A DNA stretch of 64,000 bases from Spyradosoma sp004558035 (GTDB taxonomy: Bacteria; Verrucomicrobiota; Verrucomicrobiia; Opitutales; UBA953), in assembly GCF_050314555.1 (NCBI RefSeq), contig NZ_JBNPNH010000001.1:372001-436000 (forward strand), written 5' to 3'. A program made the position numbers and the translations under genes. Under the pieces are notes generated by a model, which worked only from the letters and a program-made list of their open reading frames with translations, made no database searches and was not told where the DNA came from. Positions 1 through 8,848 of the stretch are shown here, in pieces. Every line of letters starts with the position of its first letter. Positions within the stretch are counted from its first letter, which is position 1.

Positions 1-71
1 GCGGGGCGGTTTTACATTTTTCGGAAGCCGTTCCCGCCAGCCGGTAAAGATTTTGTAAAGAAATCCGAGGC

Positions 72-158
72 GATGGATAATGGATAATGGATAACGGATA
101 GTGGATAATGAATAGTGAATAGTGGATAATGGATAGTGAGTAGCGGATTACGGATAGT
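72..158. repeat. GGATAAT/GAATAGT degenerate tandem repeat
   Basis: The left edge of the window (1-200) holds no supported gene. From about 72 to 158 the sequence is a run of degenerate 7-9 bp units such as GGATAAT, GGATAACGG, GGATAGT and GAATAGTG. The same units occur in the arms of the hairpin islands near 1.1, 15.0, 20.7, 27.1 and 38.7 kb. Here I see only one arm and no reverse-complement partner, so this copy may be a half-island or may continue to the left of the window. Confidence 0.7.
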
Positions 159-200
159 GCAAGTCCCGTCGGGGCTTGGAGAAACCGGAAATTTTCCCTC

Positions 201-237
201 AAAAAAAGCGTTCCCGCGAGAATGTCCGCGGGAACGC
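201..237 (-). terminator. Intrinsic terminator of birA built from two inverted GGGAACG words
   Basis: The arms GCGTTCCCGCG (208-218) and CGCGGGAACGC (227-237) are perfect 11 bp inverted repeats with an 8 nt loop. On the minus strand the hairpin lies directly after the birA stop and is followed by seven T (the A run at 201-207). Both arms are copies of the word that is iterated across the window. Confidence 0.8.
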
Positions 238-243
238 CGTTCT

Positions 244-1062
244 TTAAGCTTTCTTCAGCGTGACGTCGCCGGCGGAAAAGGCGCGGACGGCGCCCGAGGC
301 GTCGCGGATGAGGATGCTGCCGCGCGAATCGACGCCCTGCGCCGTTCCCGCGATTTCCTCGTCGCCGTAAATCGCCGTGACAGGACGGCCCGCGAGCAGG
401 TCGAATTTTCCCCAAAGCGCGGCGAGCGCGGCGGCGTGCGTTCCCGCGAGAAAATCCGCGTAGGCGCGCTCGACGGCGGCGAGCGTTTCCGCGCAGACGC
501 GGTTCACGTCGAGCGGCGCGCCGCCGAGCGCCGAGCGCATCGACGTCGCGATTCCGCGCACCTCCGGCGGGAGGGTCGCGGGATCGAGATTGACGTTCAG
601 CCCGAGCCCGAAGACGATCCCGCGCACGCGCCCCGCGTCCGCGTGCGCTTCGGTGAGCATGCCCGCGAGTTTTTTCTCCGCGCAGAAAATGTCGTTCGGC
701 CATTTCACGAGCGCGGGAACGCCGAATTTTTCGCGCAGCATCTTCGCGACGGCGACGCCGAGCCAGAGCGTGAAGTTCGCGAGGCGTTCCGGCGGGAGCG
801 CGGGCGGACGGAATCCGCACGAAAGATAAAGGTTGCCGGGCTGCGCGCTCGCCCATTTGCGGCCGATGCGTCCGCGCCCGGCGGTCTGCGTGTTCGCGAC
901 GACGGCGAAGTCGCCTTCGGGCGTTCCCGCGGCGAGCATCTTCGCGGCGTCGGCGTTCGTGCTTCCCGTCTCCTCGACGACGAAGACGCGGAGACGCGAT
1001 CCCGCCTCGCGTCGCCGAGCGGCGAGCGTTTCGGAAACGATTTTCTGCGGGAAAGAGGACAT
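244..1062 (-). CDS. birA: Biotin--[acetyl-CoA-carboxylase] ligase (BirA, monofunctional)
   Basis: This enzyme activates biotin with ATP and attaches it to the biotin carboxyl carrier protein of acetyl-CoA carboxylase, in the cytoplasm. The 272-residue protein shows the BPL/LplA fold motifs GRGRIGRKW (about 62-70, biotinyl-adenylate loop) and KWPNDI (about 120-125), then KKLAGML with the conserved lysine. A C-terminal SH3-like BPL_C region follows. It lacks the N-terminal winged-helix domain of E. coli BirA, so it should be a ligase only, not a repressor. The ATG at 1062 is the only good start before the biotin-binding core. It stands alone between a terminator and a hairpin island. Confidence 0.93.
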   Translation of the reverse strand: MSSFPQKIVSETLAARRREAGSRLRVFVVEETGSTNADAAKMLAAGTPEGDFAVVANTQTAGRGRIGRKWASAQPGNLYLSCGFRPPALPPERLANFTLWLGVAVAKMLREKFGVPALVKWPNDIFCAEKKLAGMLTEAHADAGRVRGIVFGLGLNVNLDPATLPPEVRGIATSMRSALGGAPLDVNRVCAETLAAVERAYADFLAGTHAAALAALWGKFDLLAGRPVTAIYGDEEIAGTAQGVDSRGSILIRDASGAVRAFSAGDVTLKKA

Positions 1063-1082
1063 CGGAAAAGCTCCTGCGGAGC

Positions 1083-1305
1083 CGTTTAAGGTGTATTGTT
1101 TAAGGGAATGACAGGTGACAAGTGACAGGTGTCGGGATCATTGAACAACGGATAATTAATAATGAATAGTGAATAACGCAGTGATGAATACAGTTTTGAA
1201 ATCCTTTCGGCGAAGCCGAACGCAAGGCGTTATTCATTATTCATTGTTCGCTGTTCACTGCTCTGGTCGCTTGTCACTCAACAATGCACCTTAAACCATA
1301 AACGG
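1083..1305. repeat. Hairpin island A (nested inverted repeats, about 220 bp)
   Basis: The space between birA and sufT is one long imperfect palindrome. The outer arms are GTTTAAGGTGTATTG (1083 on) and CAACAATGCACCTTAAAC (to 1302). Inner arms are GACAAGTGAC against GCTTGTCACT, then AATAATGAATAGTGAATAACGC against GCGTTATTCATTATTCATT. The tip carries the shared core TTTCGGCGAAGCCGAA. It contains no coding sequence that I can support. Confidence 0.75.
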
Positions 1306-1320
1306 CGCGAAGCGCTCTCT

Positions 1321-1917
1321 TCAAATCAGCCCCAGCTCCATTTTTCCTTCTTCGGAAATCATGTCCTGCGTCCACGGCGGCTCGAACACGATTTCGACGC
1401 GGGCCTCGTTCACGCCGGGAACGGCGAGCAGGCGGTTGCGCGCGTCTTCGGCGATGATCGGTCCCATGCCGCAGCCGGGCGCGGTGAGCGTCATCGCGAC
1501 CTGCACGCCGTAGCGCTCGTCGCCGAGCGGCGCGGTCTCGAGCTTGTAGATCAGCCCGAGATTGACGATGTCCACCGGAATTTCCGGATCGTAAACCTGC
1601 TTCAGCGCCTCCCAGAGCGCTTCCTTGTCGGGCTCGCCGACGTGGCCGGGATGCTCCGCCGTGCCGAAGGATCCGAACGCCGTCGTTTCGCCGCCGTCCG
1701 TTCCCGCCGCGGCTTCGGGCGTCTCGCCGAGCGCGTCGGCGTCCTTGCCGAGAATGCGGAACATGCCGACGTCGCAGACGACGGTGAAGTTGCCGCCGAG
1801 ACGGTGCGTGACGTTGACCTTCGTTCCCGCGGGCAGCAGCGCCGCGTCGCCCGAAGGGACGACCGTCGCGTCCGTGTCGCGCGTCAGAATACGATCATTG
1901 GAAGGCGATTGCATCAT
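1321..1917 (-). CDS. sufT: Fe-S cluster assembly protein SufT-like (MIP18/DUF59 family)
   Basis: A cytoplasmic factor of the MIP18/DUF59 family used in maturation of iron-sulfur proteins. Counting from the Met at 1917 (198 residues), the DUF59 domain fills the C-terminal half, with DPEIPVDIVNLGLIY at about 110-124, TAPGCGMG at 145-152 carrying the conserved Cys, and the EPPWT/ELGL tail typical of the long SufT form. The N-terminal part (about 1-60) matches the extra domain of long SufT proteins. The open frame extends to 2118, but those residues are Arg/Pro-rich and look non-coding. The tandem Met at 1917/1914 is the likely start; no clear Shine-Dalgarno site is visible. No other suf gene is adjacent. 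Confidence 0.85.
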   Translation of the reverse strand: MMQSPSNDRILTRDTDATVVPSGDAALLPAGTKVNVTHRLGGNFTVVCDVGMFRILGKDADALGETPEAAAGTDGGETTAFGSFGTAEHPGHVGEPDKEALWEALKQVYDPEIPVDIVNLGLIYKLETAPLGDERYGVQVAMTLTAPGCGMGPIIAEDARNRLLAVPGVNEARVEIVFEPPWTQDMISEEGKMELGLI

Positions 1918-2274
1918 GATGAAATGCGGAATGATAGGATTTTCGGCGCGGAGATTCAAGCTCCGCGCAAGCCCGCCCTTGCCCGGAATTTCTCCGCGCC
2001 GCCCGCCGCGGAAACGAAGGCAGGAATGCCTTCGCCCCAATCCCGACGGAGAGACGGGCAGCGGCTCAGGGCGAAATGAGCGCGGCAAGCGCCCCTCATG
2101 TATCCGAATTAAAATCACAAAACCCTGAAAGGGCGGCGGACGAGGCGCGCGGGAACGCCGCGCGCGGGCTTTCGCGCCTTCGACGCCCGCGTTTCCGCAG
2201 GAAATTTCCCGTTTTCCGTTTTCTGCGTTCCGTTTTCGCGTCGCCCGGACGGAATCTTCCGAAATCGCCCTTTA
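1918..2274. other. Intergenic region without a supported gene
   Basis: This GC-rich stretch lies upstream of sufT. It contains a small palindrome, CGAAGGCAGGAATGCCTTCG (about 2015-2034), of the same general design as the GGCAAGCG palindromes at 19.2, 45.1 and 54.0 kb. I see no convincing open frame on either strand. The promoter of sufT should lie here, but I cannot fix it. Confidence 0.5.
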
Positions 2275-2774
2275 AATAATTTTTTATTATGTTTTGATTT
2301 AGTTAAAATTATGTAAATAAGCTGTGAACAGGCTGTGAACGGCGGAGAACAAGTTTTTGAAAAAAATCCTTTACAGGCTCGCGCGGCTCTAAAAATGCGG
2401 TTTTTGGGGCGGAAAATTTTCCGTCCGGATTTTCAAGCCCGAACTTTCGGAAAGTTATCCACAATCCCTTGTGAAGATTCTGTTCATAAAAACACCTTGC
2501 GAAAAGGGCGCTCCGACCGCAGTCTCGAAGCATCGCCGGAACGCGGATTTTCTTTCGCGAAACCCCGGCGCAAAAGCCTCAACCACATGAACATTTCACC
2601 TTTCAGCCCTTTATTCATCAGCATTTCCGGAAATTCCGGCGATGCCTTTCCCGTGCGGACGTTTCCGCGCGTTCCCGCCGCACGCGCCCGTCGCGAAGCG
2701 CGTCCGAGCACAGTCGGTCTTCGCGGGTAATTCCCCGCGAATGTGAATAAATCGGGACTTATCAACCAAAAATC
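2275..2774. other. Candidate origin region (oriC) upstream of dnaA
   Basis: There is an AT-rich block at about 2270-2325, which could be a DNA-unwinding element. Two perfect DnaA boxes follow: TTATCCACA at 2455-2463 (plus) and TGTGAATAA at 2742-2750 (TTATTCACA on minus). Two weaker box-like TGTGAAC words at 2323 and 2334 are spaced 11 bp apart, and TTATCAACC lies just before dnaA. No gene is supported in these 500 bp. dnaA-proximal origins are common in bacteria, so the location fits; the function is inferred. Confidence 0.55.
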
Positions 2775-4175
2775 ATGACTTCCGTGCTCACCGACTACGC
2801 AGAAACCTGGGAAATCGCCAAAAACGCGCTCCGAAACCGTCTTCCGAAGGGGATTTTCGAGCAGTGGTTCGAGGAAATCCGCTTCGCGTCGTTCGCAAAC
2901 GACGTGTTCACGCTCGTCGCGTCGGACTCCTTCGCGCCGCTGTGGATCGGCGACAACTACGCCGACGTGCTCACCGAAGAGCTCGGCGCGGCGCTGGGCC
3001 GCAGCGTGAGCTACGAAATCGTCACGGAGACGCCCGCCGCCGTTCCCGCCGCGCCCGCAGCGACGCCCGTTCCCGCGACCGTTCCCGCCGCGCCGGAGCC
3101 GCCCGCGCGCCCCGCCGCGCCCGCCTGCGAGCTTTCGCCGGCGATCCGCCGCCAGAACACCTTCGCGAACTTCATCGAAGGCGCGGAAAACCAGCTCGCG
3201 CTGGCGATCTCGAAATCGCTCGCGAACAATCTTTCCGACCCCGACGCCGCGAATCCGCTCTTCATCTACGGCCCGTCGGGCGTGGGCAAGACGCACCTGA
3301 TGCACGCCGTCGCGAACGCCGTCTTCGACAAGACGCCGAGCGCGCGCATCTGCTACGTGACCTGCGAAATGTTCACGAACGACTACACCTACGCGCTTTC
3401 GCAGAACGCCGTGCACGACTTCCGCCGCCGCTACCGCGACCTGAATCTGCTGCTGATGGACGACATTCAGTTCCTCGAAGGCAAAAAGGGGCTGCAGGAG
3501 GAATTCTTCCACACGTTCAACCAGCTCGTCATCAACGGCTGCAAGATCGTGCTCACGAGCGACCGCCCCGCCGGCGACATTCAGATCGAAGACCGCCTGA
3601 TCTCGCGCTTTCAGCAGGGCATCTCGACGGAAATCCGCCCGCCGTGCCTCGAAATGCGCATCGCGATTCTGCTGCGCAAGGCGCAGGCGCAGCGTTTCGA
3701 CTTCGCGCGTCACCCGGGCGTGCTCGAGTTCGTCGCGCAGAACATCACGCGCAACGTGCGCAATCTCGAAGGCGCCGTGAACACGCTCGCGCGCTACGTC
3801 GAAATCCGCGGGAACGCGCCGCTGGGCGTGCCGGAAGTCTCGTCGATTCTCGGCAATCTGCTCCGCCAGGAGGAATCCGCGAAGCTGACGCCGGAGCTGA
3901 TCCAGCGCGTCGTCGCCGACGCCTACCGCATCGATCCCGCGAAAATGACCGCGAAGGACCGCTCCGCGAACGTCGCGTTCCCGCGACAGATCGCCATGTA
4001 CCTTTGCCGCGAACTCATCAACATGACGACGGTCGCCGTCGGCGCCGCCTTCGGCAAACGCGACCACGGCACCGTGCTCCACGCGATCAAAACCGTGAAG
4101 AACCGCATCGACACGAGCGCCGAAGACAAGTTCAAGGTCGAACAGATCCGCGAAAAACTCTCTCAGCGCGCGTGA
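2775..4175 (+). CDS. dnaA: Chromosomal replication initiator protein DnaA
   Basis: DnaA binds 9-mer boxes at oriC, oligomerises with ATP, opens the origin and loads the helicase. The 466 residues show all four domains. They are the N-terminal DnaB/DnaA interaction region (1-85), an Ala/Pro linker (about 86-118), and the AAA+ core with Walker A GPSGVGKT at 166-173 and Walker B LLLMDDIQF at 225-233. Domain IV is the helix-turn-helix with the signature GKRDHGTVLHA near 427-437. The ATG at 2775 gives a normal full-length protein. The candidate oriC with two perfect boxes lies directly upstream, which also suggests autoregulation by DnaA binding. Confidence 0.97.
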   Translation: MTSVLTDYAETWEIAKNALRNRLPKGIFEQWFEEIRFASFANDVFTLVASDSFAPLWIGDNYADVLTEELGAALGRSVSYEIVTETPAAVPAAPAATPVPATVPAAPEPPARPAAPACELSPAIRRQNTFANFIEGAENQLALAISKSLANNLSDPDAANPLFIYGPSGVGKTHLMHAVANAVFDKTPSARICYVTCEMFTNDYTYALSQNAVHDFRRRYRDLNLLLMDDIQFLEGKKGLQEEFFHTFNQLVINGCKIVLTSDRPAGDIQIEDRLISRFQQGISTEIRPPCLEMRIAILLRKAQAQRFDFARHPGVLEFVAQNITRNVRNLEGAVNTLARYVEIRGNAPLGVPEVSSILGNLLRQEESAKLTPELIQRVVADAYRIDPAKMTAKDRSANVAFPRQIAMYLCRELINMTTVAVGAAFGKRDHGTVLHAIKTVKNRIDTSAEDKFKVEQIREKLSQRA

Positions 4176-4194
4176 GGCGCGGCACGGGAACGCG

Positions 4195-5328
4195 ATGACG
4201 CCGGAACCGGAAATCCGCGACGCGGCGAAGGCGCCCGCCTCGCCCCGGCTCGCCTCGCTCGACGCGCTGCGCGGCGCGGACATGCTCTGCATTCTCGGGC
4301 TCGACGCGTTCTTCCACGCGCTCCGCGCGCTGTTCCCGCAGAGCGGCGCGGCGCGTTTTCTCGCCGAACAGTTTTCGCACAAGGCGTGGGAAGGGCTCGC
4401 GCTCTACGATCTGATTTTCCCGCTGTTCGTCTTCGTGGCGGGCGCGTCCATGGCGTTTTCGCTGGAAAAGAAGCGTTCCCGCGGCGAAAGCCCGGCGCGG
4501 ATCGTCGCGGAGCTCTTTCGGCGCGCGGCGCTGCTCGCGCTGATCGGCTTCGCGCTTCAGGGCGGACTTTCGTTCGCGTTCGCGGAAACGCGCTTCCCGT
4601 CCGTGCTCGCGCTGATCGGGATTTCGGGCGCGCTCGGCGGGACGATCGCCGTGCTGCTGCGCACGCCGCGGCGCGTTCTCGCGGCGACGCTCGCGCTCGC
4701 CACCGCGTTCGCCGCGCTGCAGCTTTTCGGCGGAGACTTCACGCCGGAAAACTCGCTCAACGCCAAGCTCGACCGCCTGCTGCTGCCGGGAAAACTGCAC
4801 GGCGGCGTCTTCGACCCCGAGGGGATTCTCTGCGTCGCGGGCGCGACGGTCTCCGTGCTCTTCGGCTTTCTCGCGGGAACGCTGCTGCGCGCGGAAAATC
4901 TCGCGCCGAGGCGGAAAATCCTCGTCCTGCTCGCGGCGGGCGCGGCGCTGCTGCTCGCCGCTTGGGGCGCGGACGCGCTCGGCCAGCCCGTCGTCAAAAA
5001 GCTTTGGACGCAGAGCTTCGTCTTCGCCGCCGCGGGCTGGAGCGCGCTGCTGCTCGCGTTGTTTCACCTGCTTTTCGACGTCCTGCCCGGCGTTCCCGCG
5101 CTGCGCGCCGTCGCGTATTTTTTCCGCGTCGTCGGCGTGAACGCGCTCGCGATCTACGCGCTGCAGTGGGTCTTCGACTTCTTCGGGCTCTCGCGCCTGC
5201 TCTTCGGCGGCGTCGCGGGGCTCTGCGGCGGCGCGGGAACGCTCGTCCTCGTCGCGGGCGCGATTCTGCTCAAATGGCTTCTCCTGCGCGCCCTCGAACG
5301 CCGCAAAATCTTCATCAAGATCGGCTGA
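4195..5328 (+). CDS. DUF5009 / HGSNAT-like integral membrane acyltransferase
   Basis: A polytopic inner-membrane protein of 377 residues with about ten hydrophobic segments. The N-terminal SLDALRG signature (about 21-27) is typical of the DUF5009 / heparan-alpha-glucosaminide acetyltransferase-like family, whose members move acyl groups across or at the membrane. The substrate cannot be read from the sequence. It starts 20 bp after dnaA on the same strand, so it may be co-transcribed. A second member of the same family lies at 38858-40030; the two share the fold and the SLDALRG start but are clearly diverged. Confidence 0.8.
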   Translation: MTPEPEIRDAAKAPASPRLASLDALRGADMLCILGLDAFFHALRALFPQSGAARFLAEQFSHKAWEGLALYDLIFPLFVFVAGASMAFSLEKKRSRGESPARIVAELFRRAALLALIGFALQGGLSFAFAETRFPSVLALIGISGALGGTIAVLLRTPRRVLAATLALATAFAALQLFGGDFTPENSLNAKLDRLLLPGKLHGGVFDPEGILCVAGATVSVLFGFLAGTLLRAENLAPRRKILVLLAAGAALLLAAWGADALGQPVVKKLWTQSFVFAAAGWSALLLALFHLLFDVLPGVPALRAVAYFFRVVGVNALAIYALQWVFDFFGLSRLLFGGVAGLCGGAGTLVLVAGAILLKWLLLRALERRKIFIKIG

Positions 5329-5390
5329 GCCCCGCGGGAACGGCGATTCTCGGCTTTGCCGGCGGAGAAAAATCCGCTATTTTCCCCGGC

Positions 5391-6656
5391 ATGAAAAAAA
5401 TCCTTCTGAAGGACACGCTGCTCGACGGCAGGCGCACCGACGTGCTCATCGCCGGAAACCGCTTCGCGAAAATCGCGCCCGGGCTCGCCGCCGACGCCGA
5501 GACCGAGGTCGCGGACGCCGCGGGAACGGCGATTCTCCCGCCGTTCTGCAACGCGCACACGCACGCCGCGATGACGCTGCTGCGCGGCTACGCCGACGAC
5601 ATGGAGCTCTTCAAATGGCTCAACGAACACATCTGGCCCTTCGAGGCGAAGATGAGCGCGCGCGACGTCTATGAGGCTTCGCGGCTCGCGATTCTCGAGA
5701 TGATCCGCTCGGGAACCGTCTTCTTCAACGACATGTACTGGCACAGCGACGAGACCGCCCGCGCCGCGCGCGAAATGGGCGTGCGCGCCAGCGTCGGCAT
5801 GACGCTGACGGAGTTCATCGGCGAGAAGAAGATCGAAGCGACGTTCGAGCGCCTCGCCGAGCTGCCGCACGGCGGGCACGTCGGCGACGAAGGCCGCGTG
5901 CGCCTCGCGCTCGCGCCGCACGCGGTCTACACCGTCCGCGAAAAGCTTTGGCGGCGCTGCGCGGAATTCGCGCGGGAACGCGGGCTGACGCTGCACATCC
6001 ACCTCGCGGAGACGAAGAAGGAAGTCGAGGACTGCGTCGCCGAACACGGCACGACGCCGGTGCGCTGGCTGGATTCGCTCGGCGTGCTCGGCGAAAACGT
6101 CGTCGCGGCGCACGTCGTCCACGTGGACGACGAGGAGATCGCGATTCTGCGGGACCGCGGCGTGACGGTCGCGCACAATCCGTGCTCGAACATGAAGCTC
6201 GGCTCGGGCGTGTTCCGCGCGGCGGCGTTCGCGCGTTCGGGCTGCCGCGTCGCGCTCGGCACGGACGGGAACGCCTCGAACAACAATCTGGACATGCGCG
6301 AGGAGGCGAAGTTCGCGGCGCTGCTGGCGAAGGTCTCCGGCGACCCCGAAGCGCTCCCGGCGGAAACGGCGCTCGCGTGGGCGACCCGCGACGGCGCGCG
6401 CGCGTTCGGTCTCGACGCGGGCGAAATCGCCGAAGGCCGGCTCGCCGACGCGCTCCTCGTCGATCTGAACGACGTGCGCATGACGCCCTGCCACAACCTC
6501 GTCTCCAACTGGATTTATTCGGCGGACACGCGCTGCATCCGCGACGTGATCTGCGACGGCAGATTCCTGATGCGCGACCGCGTCGTTCCCGGCGAAGAGG
6601 AGATCCTCGCCTCCGCCCGCGCCGTCGTCGACGCGCTCCTCGCAGAAAAGCGTTGA
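5391..6656 (+). CDS. mtaD: Amidohydrolase, S-adenosylhomocysteine / methylthioadenosine deaminase-like
   Basis: A cytosolic metal-dependent deaminase of the ATZ/TRZ branch of the amidohydrolase superfamily, 421 residues. Visible metal and active-site motifs are HTH at 56-58, HIHLAET (about residues 203-209), the H in VVAAHVVH, and GTDGNASNNNLDM with the catalytic Asp. The long stretch FKWLNEHIWPFEAKM after HTH is typical of MTA/SAH deaminases rather than chlorohydrolases. The start is the ATG at 5391, although the frame is open much further upstream. The exact substrate (SAH, MTA or another purine nucleoside) is inferred from family resemblance, so the gene symbol is tentative. Confidence 0.8.
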   Translation: MKKILLKDTLLDGRRTDVLIAGNRFAKIAPGLAADAETEVADAAGTAILPPFCNAHTHAAMTLLRGYADDMELFKWLNEHIWPFEAKMSARDVYEASRLAILEMIRSGTVFFNDMYWHSDETARAAREMGVRASVGMTLTEFIGEKKIEATFERLAELPHGGHVGDEGRVRLALAPHAVYTVREKLWRRCAEFARERGLTLHIHLAETKKEVEDCVAEHGTTPVRWLDSLGVLGENVVAAHVVHVDDEEIAILRDRGVTVAHNPCSNMKLGSGVFRAAAFARSGCRVALGTDGNASNNNLDMREEAKFAALLAKVSGDPEALPAETALAWATRDGARAFGLDAGEIAEGRLADALLVDLNDVRMTPCHNLVSNWIYSADTRCIRDVICDGRFLMRDRVVPGEEEILASARAVVDALLAEKR

Positions 6657-6677
6657 GCGGCGCGGCGGGAACGGCGT

Positions 6678-7676
6678 ATGCTCCGCGGCATGACAATTCT
6701 GGAGACCTTGCGCCGCGGCAGAAAAGCCGTTTACGTCGTCGTTCTCGCGCTGCTGTGCGCGTGCCTGCTCGCGGATTACGTGCCGCCGATTTCCGCGCTC
6801 GCGAAGGGCGTCACGCCGCCGGTCGCGCTTTCGCTCGGGCTCGCGTTCGCGCTCGTCTGCGGCCAGGCGTATCCGGCGTTCAACCGCAAGGTCTCGAAAT
6901 ATCTGCTGCAGTACTCGGTCGTCGGACTCGGATTCGGGATGAATCTGGAGGCGTCGCTCGCGTCGGGCAAGGAAGGCATGGGCTTCACGATCGTCTCGGT
7001 CGCGGGAACGATGCTGCTGGGCATGCTCGTCGGGCGCAAGCTGCTCGGCGTGGACCGCGACACGGCGTACCTGATCAGCTCGGGCACGGCAATCTGCGGC
7101 GGGAGCGCCATCGCGGCGGTCGGTCCCGTGCTCAAGGCGAAGGACGAGGCGATGTCCGTCTCGCTGGCGACGATCTTTGTGCTGAACGCAATCGCGCTGT
7201 TCATCTTCCCGCCGATCGGGCAGGCTCTCGGGCTCACGCAGCAGCAGTTCGGCACCTGGGCGGCGATCGCGATTCACGACACGAGCTCGGTCGTGGGCTC
7301 CGGCGCGGCTTTCGGCGAAGAGGCGCTGGCGGTCGCGACGACGATCAAGCTGACCCGCGCGCTGTGGATCATCCCGCTCGCGCTCGTCACATCCGTGATC
7401 TTCAAGACGGAAGGCAAAAAGATCTCGATTCCGTGGTTCATTCTTTTCTTCATCGCGGCGATCGTGCTGAACACGTACGCGCTCGACGGCGTGCCGCAGC
7501 TCGGGCAGGCGATCGCGGGGCTCGCGCGCAAGGGGCTCATCGTGACGATGTTCTTCATCGGCGCGGCGCTTTCCGTGGACACGCTGAAGGCGGTGGGCGT
7601 GCGCCCGCTGCTGCAGGGCGTGCTGCTGTGGATCGTCATCAGCCTCGGCTCGCTCGCGTACATTCTGAATTTCTGA
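6678..7676 (+). CDS. yeiH: YeiH/UPF0324 family putative sulfate exporter
   Basis: An inner-membrane protein of 328-332 residues with about ten transmembrane segments, matching the UPF0324 (Cons_hypoth698, YeiH) family. The diagnostic segment is GTAICGGSAIAAVGP (about residues 135-149 from the first Met), followed by HDTSSVVGSGAAFGEEA and a family-typical C-terminus. Transport of sulfate or another small anion is the usual annotation but is weakly established. Either the ATG at 6678 or the one at 6690 could be used; neither has a strong ribosome-binding site. It follows the deaminase by 21 bp. Confidence 0.85.
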   Translation: MLRGMTILETLRRGRKAVYVVVLALLCACLLADYVPPISALAKGVTPPVALSLGLAFALVCGQAYPAFNRKVSKYLLQYSVVGLGFGMNLEASLASGKEGMGFTIVSVAGTMLLGMLVGRKLLGVDRDTAYLISSGTAICGGSAIAAVGPVLKAKDEAMSVSLATIFVLNAIALFIFPPIGQALGLTQQQFGTWAAIAIHDTSSVVGSGAAFGEEALAVATTIKLTRALWIIPLALVTSVIFKTEGKKISIPWFILFFIAAIVLNTYALDGVPQLGQAIAGLARKGLIVTMFFIGAALSVDTLKAVGVRPLLQGVLLWIVISLGSLAYILNF

Positions 7677-7756
7677 GCGGGAAGCCGCCCCGCGCGCGTT
7701 CCCGCGCATTTCAAGTTTGCGGGGGAAAGGCGATTGCGGTTTGATTGGCGGACATC

Positions 7757-8839
7757 ATGGGCAGCATTTTCGGCAAAGTTTTTCAGATTTCCACTTTCGG
7801 CGAAAGCCACGGCGCGGGCATAGGCGTCGTCATCGACGGATGCCCGTCCCTGCTCCCGCTCGACGCGGAGGAGATTCAGCGCGAGCTCGACCGCCGGCGC
7901 CCCGGGCAGAGCGACCTCTCCACGCCGCGCAAGGAAGGCGACCGCGTCGAGATTCTCTCCGGCGTCTATCAGGGAAAGACCACGGGAACGCCGATCGCCC
8001 TGCTCGTGCGCAACACCGACCAGCGCCCGCAGGCCTACGACAAGCTGCGCGACCTCTTCCGCCCCTCGCACGCCGACTTCACCTACGTCGCGCGATACGG
8101 CTTCCGCAATCCCGAAGGCGGCGGACGCGCCTCCGCGCGCGAGACGATCGGGCGCGTCGCGGCGGGAGCGGTCGCAAAAAAACTTCTCGCCGCGCTCTGC
8201 CCCGGGCTGAAATTCTCGTGCTGGGTCGAAAGCGTCGCCGAAATCGAGATGCCGCCGAGCGACGAATTTTTCCCGCAGGAAGCAATCGAGAGCGTTCCCG
8301 TGCGCTGCCCCGACGCCGAAATCGCGGCGCGCATGGCGGTGCGCATCAAGGCGGCGCGCTCGGACGGCGATTCCGTCGGCGGCACGATCCGCTGCAAGAT
8401 CCGCGGCGTTCCCGCGGGGCTCGGCGAACCGGTGTTCGACCGTCTCGAAGCCGACCTCGCCAAGGCGATGCTGTGCATTCCCGCGACGAAGGGCTTCGAA
8501 ATCGGGAGCGGCTTCGCGGGAACGCGCCTGACGGGCTCGACCCACAACGACGCGTTCGAGCTGCGCGACGGCGCAATCCGCACCGCGACGAACCGCTCCG
8601 GCGGCGTGCAGGGCGGCATTTCCAACGGCGAGGAAATCAATTTCCGCGTCGCGTTCAAGCCGACGCCGACCGTCGCGAAGAAGCAGCGCACCGTCACCGT
8701 CGCAGGCGAGCCCTGCGAAGTAATCGGGCACGGGCGCCACGATCCGTGCGTGCTCCCGCGCGCCGTCCCGATCGTCGAGGCGATGGCGGCGCTCGTCCTC
8801 GCCGACCACCTCCTCCGCTTCCGCTCGGCGCGAATCTGA
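7757..8839 (+). CDS. aroC: Chorismate synthase
   Basis: Catalyses the last shikimate step, 5-enolpyruvylshikimate-3-phosphate to chorismate, with reduced FMN. The 360-residue protein has the N-terminal GKVFQISTFGESHG, RRRPGQSDLSTPRKEGD, the FRPSHADFTY box, GGGRASARETIGRVAAGA and NRSGGVQGGISNGE, all in family order. I prefer the ATG at 7757 (MGSIFGKVF); an upstream TTG at 7745 in the same frame would add four residues. Its product feeds the trp operon at 55-62 kb and menaquinone synthesis, for which menA lies 2 kb downstream. Confidence 0.96.
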   Translation: MGSIFGKVFQISTFGESHGAGIGVVIDGCPSLLPLDAEEIQRELDRRRPGQSDLSTPRKEGDRVEILSGVYQGKTTGTPIALLVRNTDQRPQAYDKLRDLFRPSHADFTYVARYGFRNPEGGGRASARETIGRVAAGAVAKKLLAALCPGLKFSCWVESVAEIEMPPSDEFFPQEAIESVPVRCPDAEIAARMAVRIKAARSDGDSVGGTIRCKIRGVPAGLGEPVFDRLEADLAKAMLCIPATKGFEIGSGFAGTRLTGSTHNDAFELRDGAIRTATNRSGGVQGGISNGEEINFRVAFKPTPTVAKKQRTVTVAGEPCEVIGHGRHDPCVLPRAVPIVEAMAALVLADHLLRFRSARI

Positions 8840-8848
8840 AAAAATCAA

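Noticed and set aside
72..158. Possible CRISPR array (GGATAAT units)
   Set aside because: Units are contiguous, degenerate and 7-9 bp, without spacers of constant length; no cas genes are present.
1918..2118. N-terminal extension of sufT
   Set aside because: Residues before the tandem Met are Arg/Pro-rich and overlap a palindromic repeat; the family begins near the chosen Met.
5154..7709. An 851-codon minus-strand open frame
   Set aside because: Antisense to the deaminase and YeiH genes, with Arg/Asp-rich composition and no recognisable domain.
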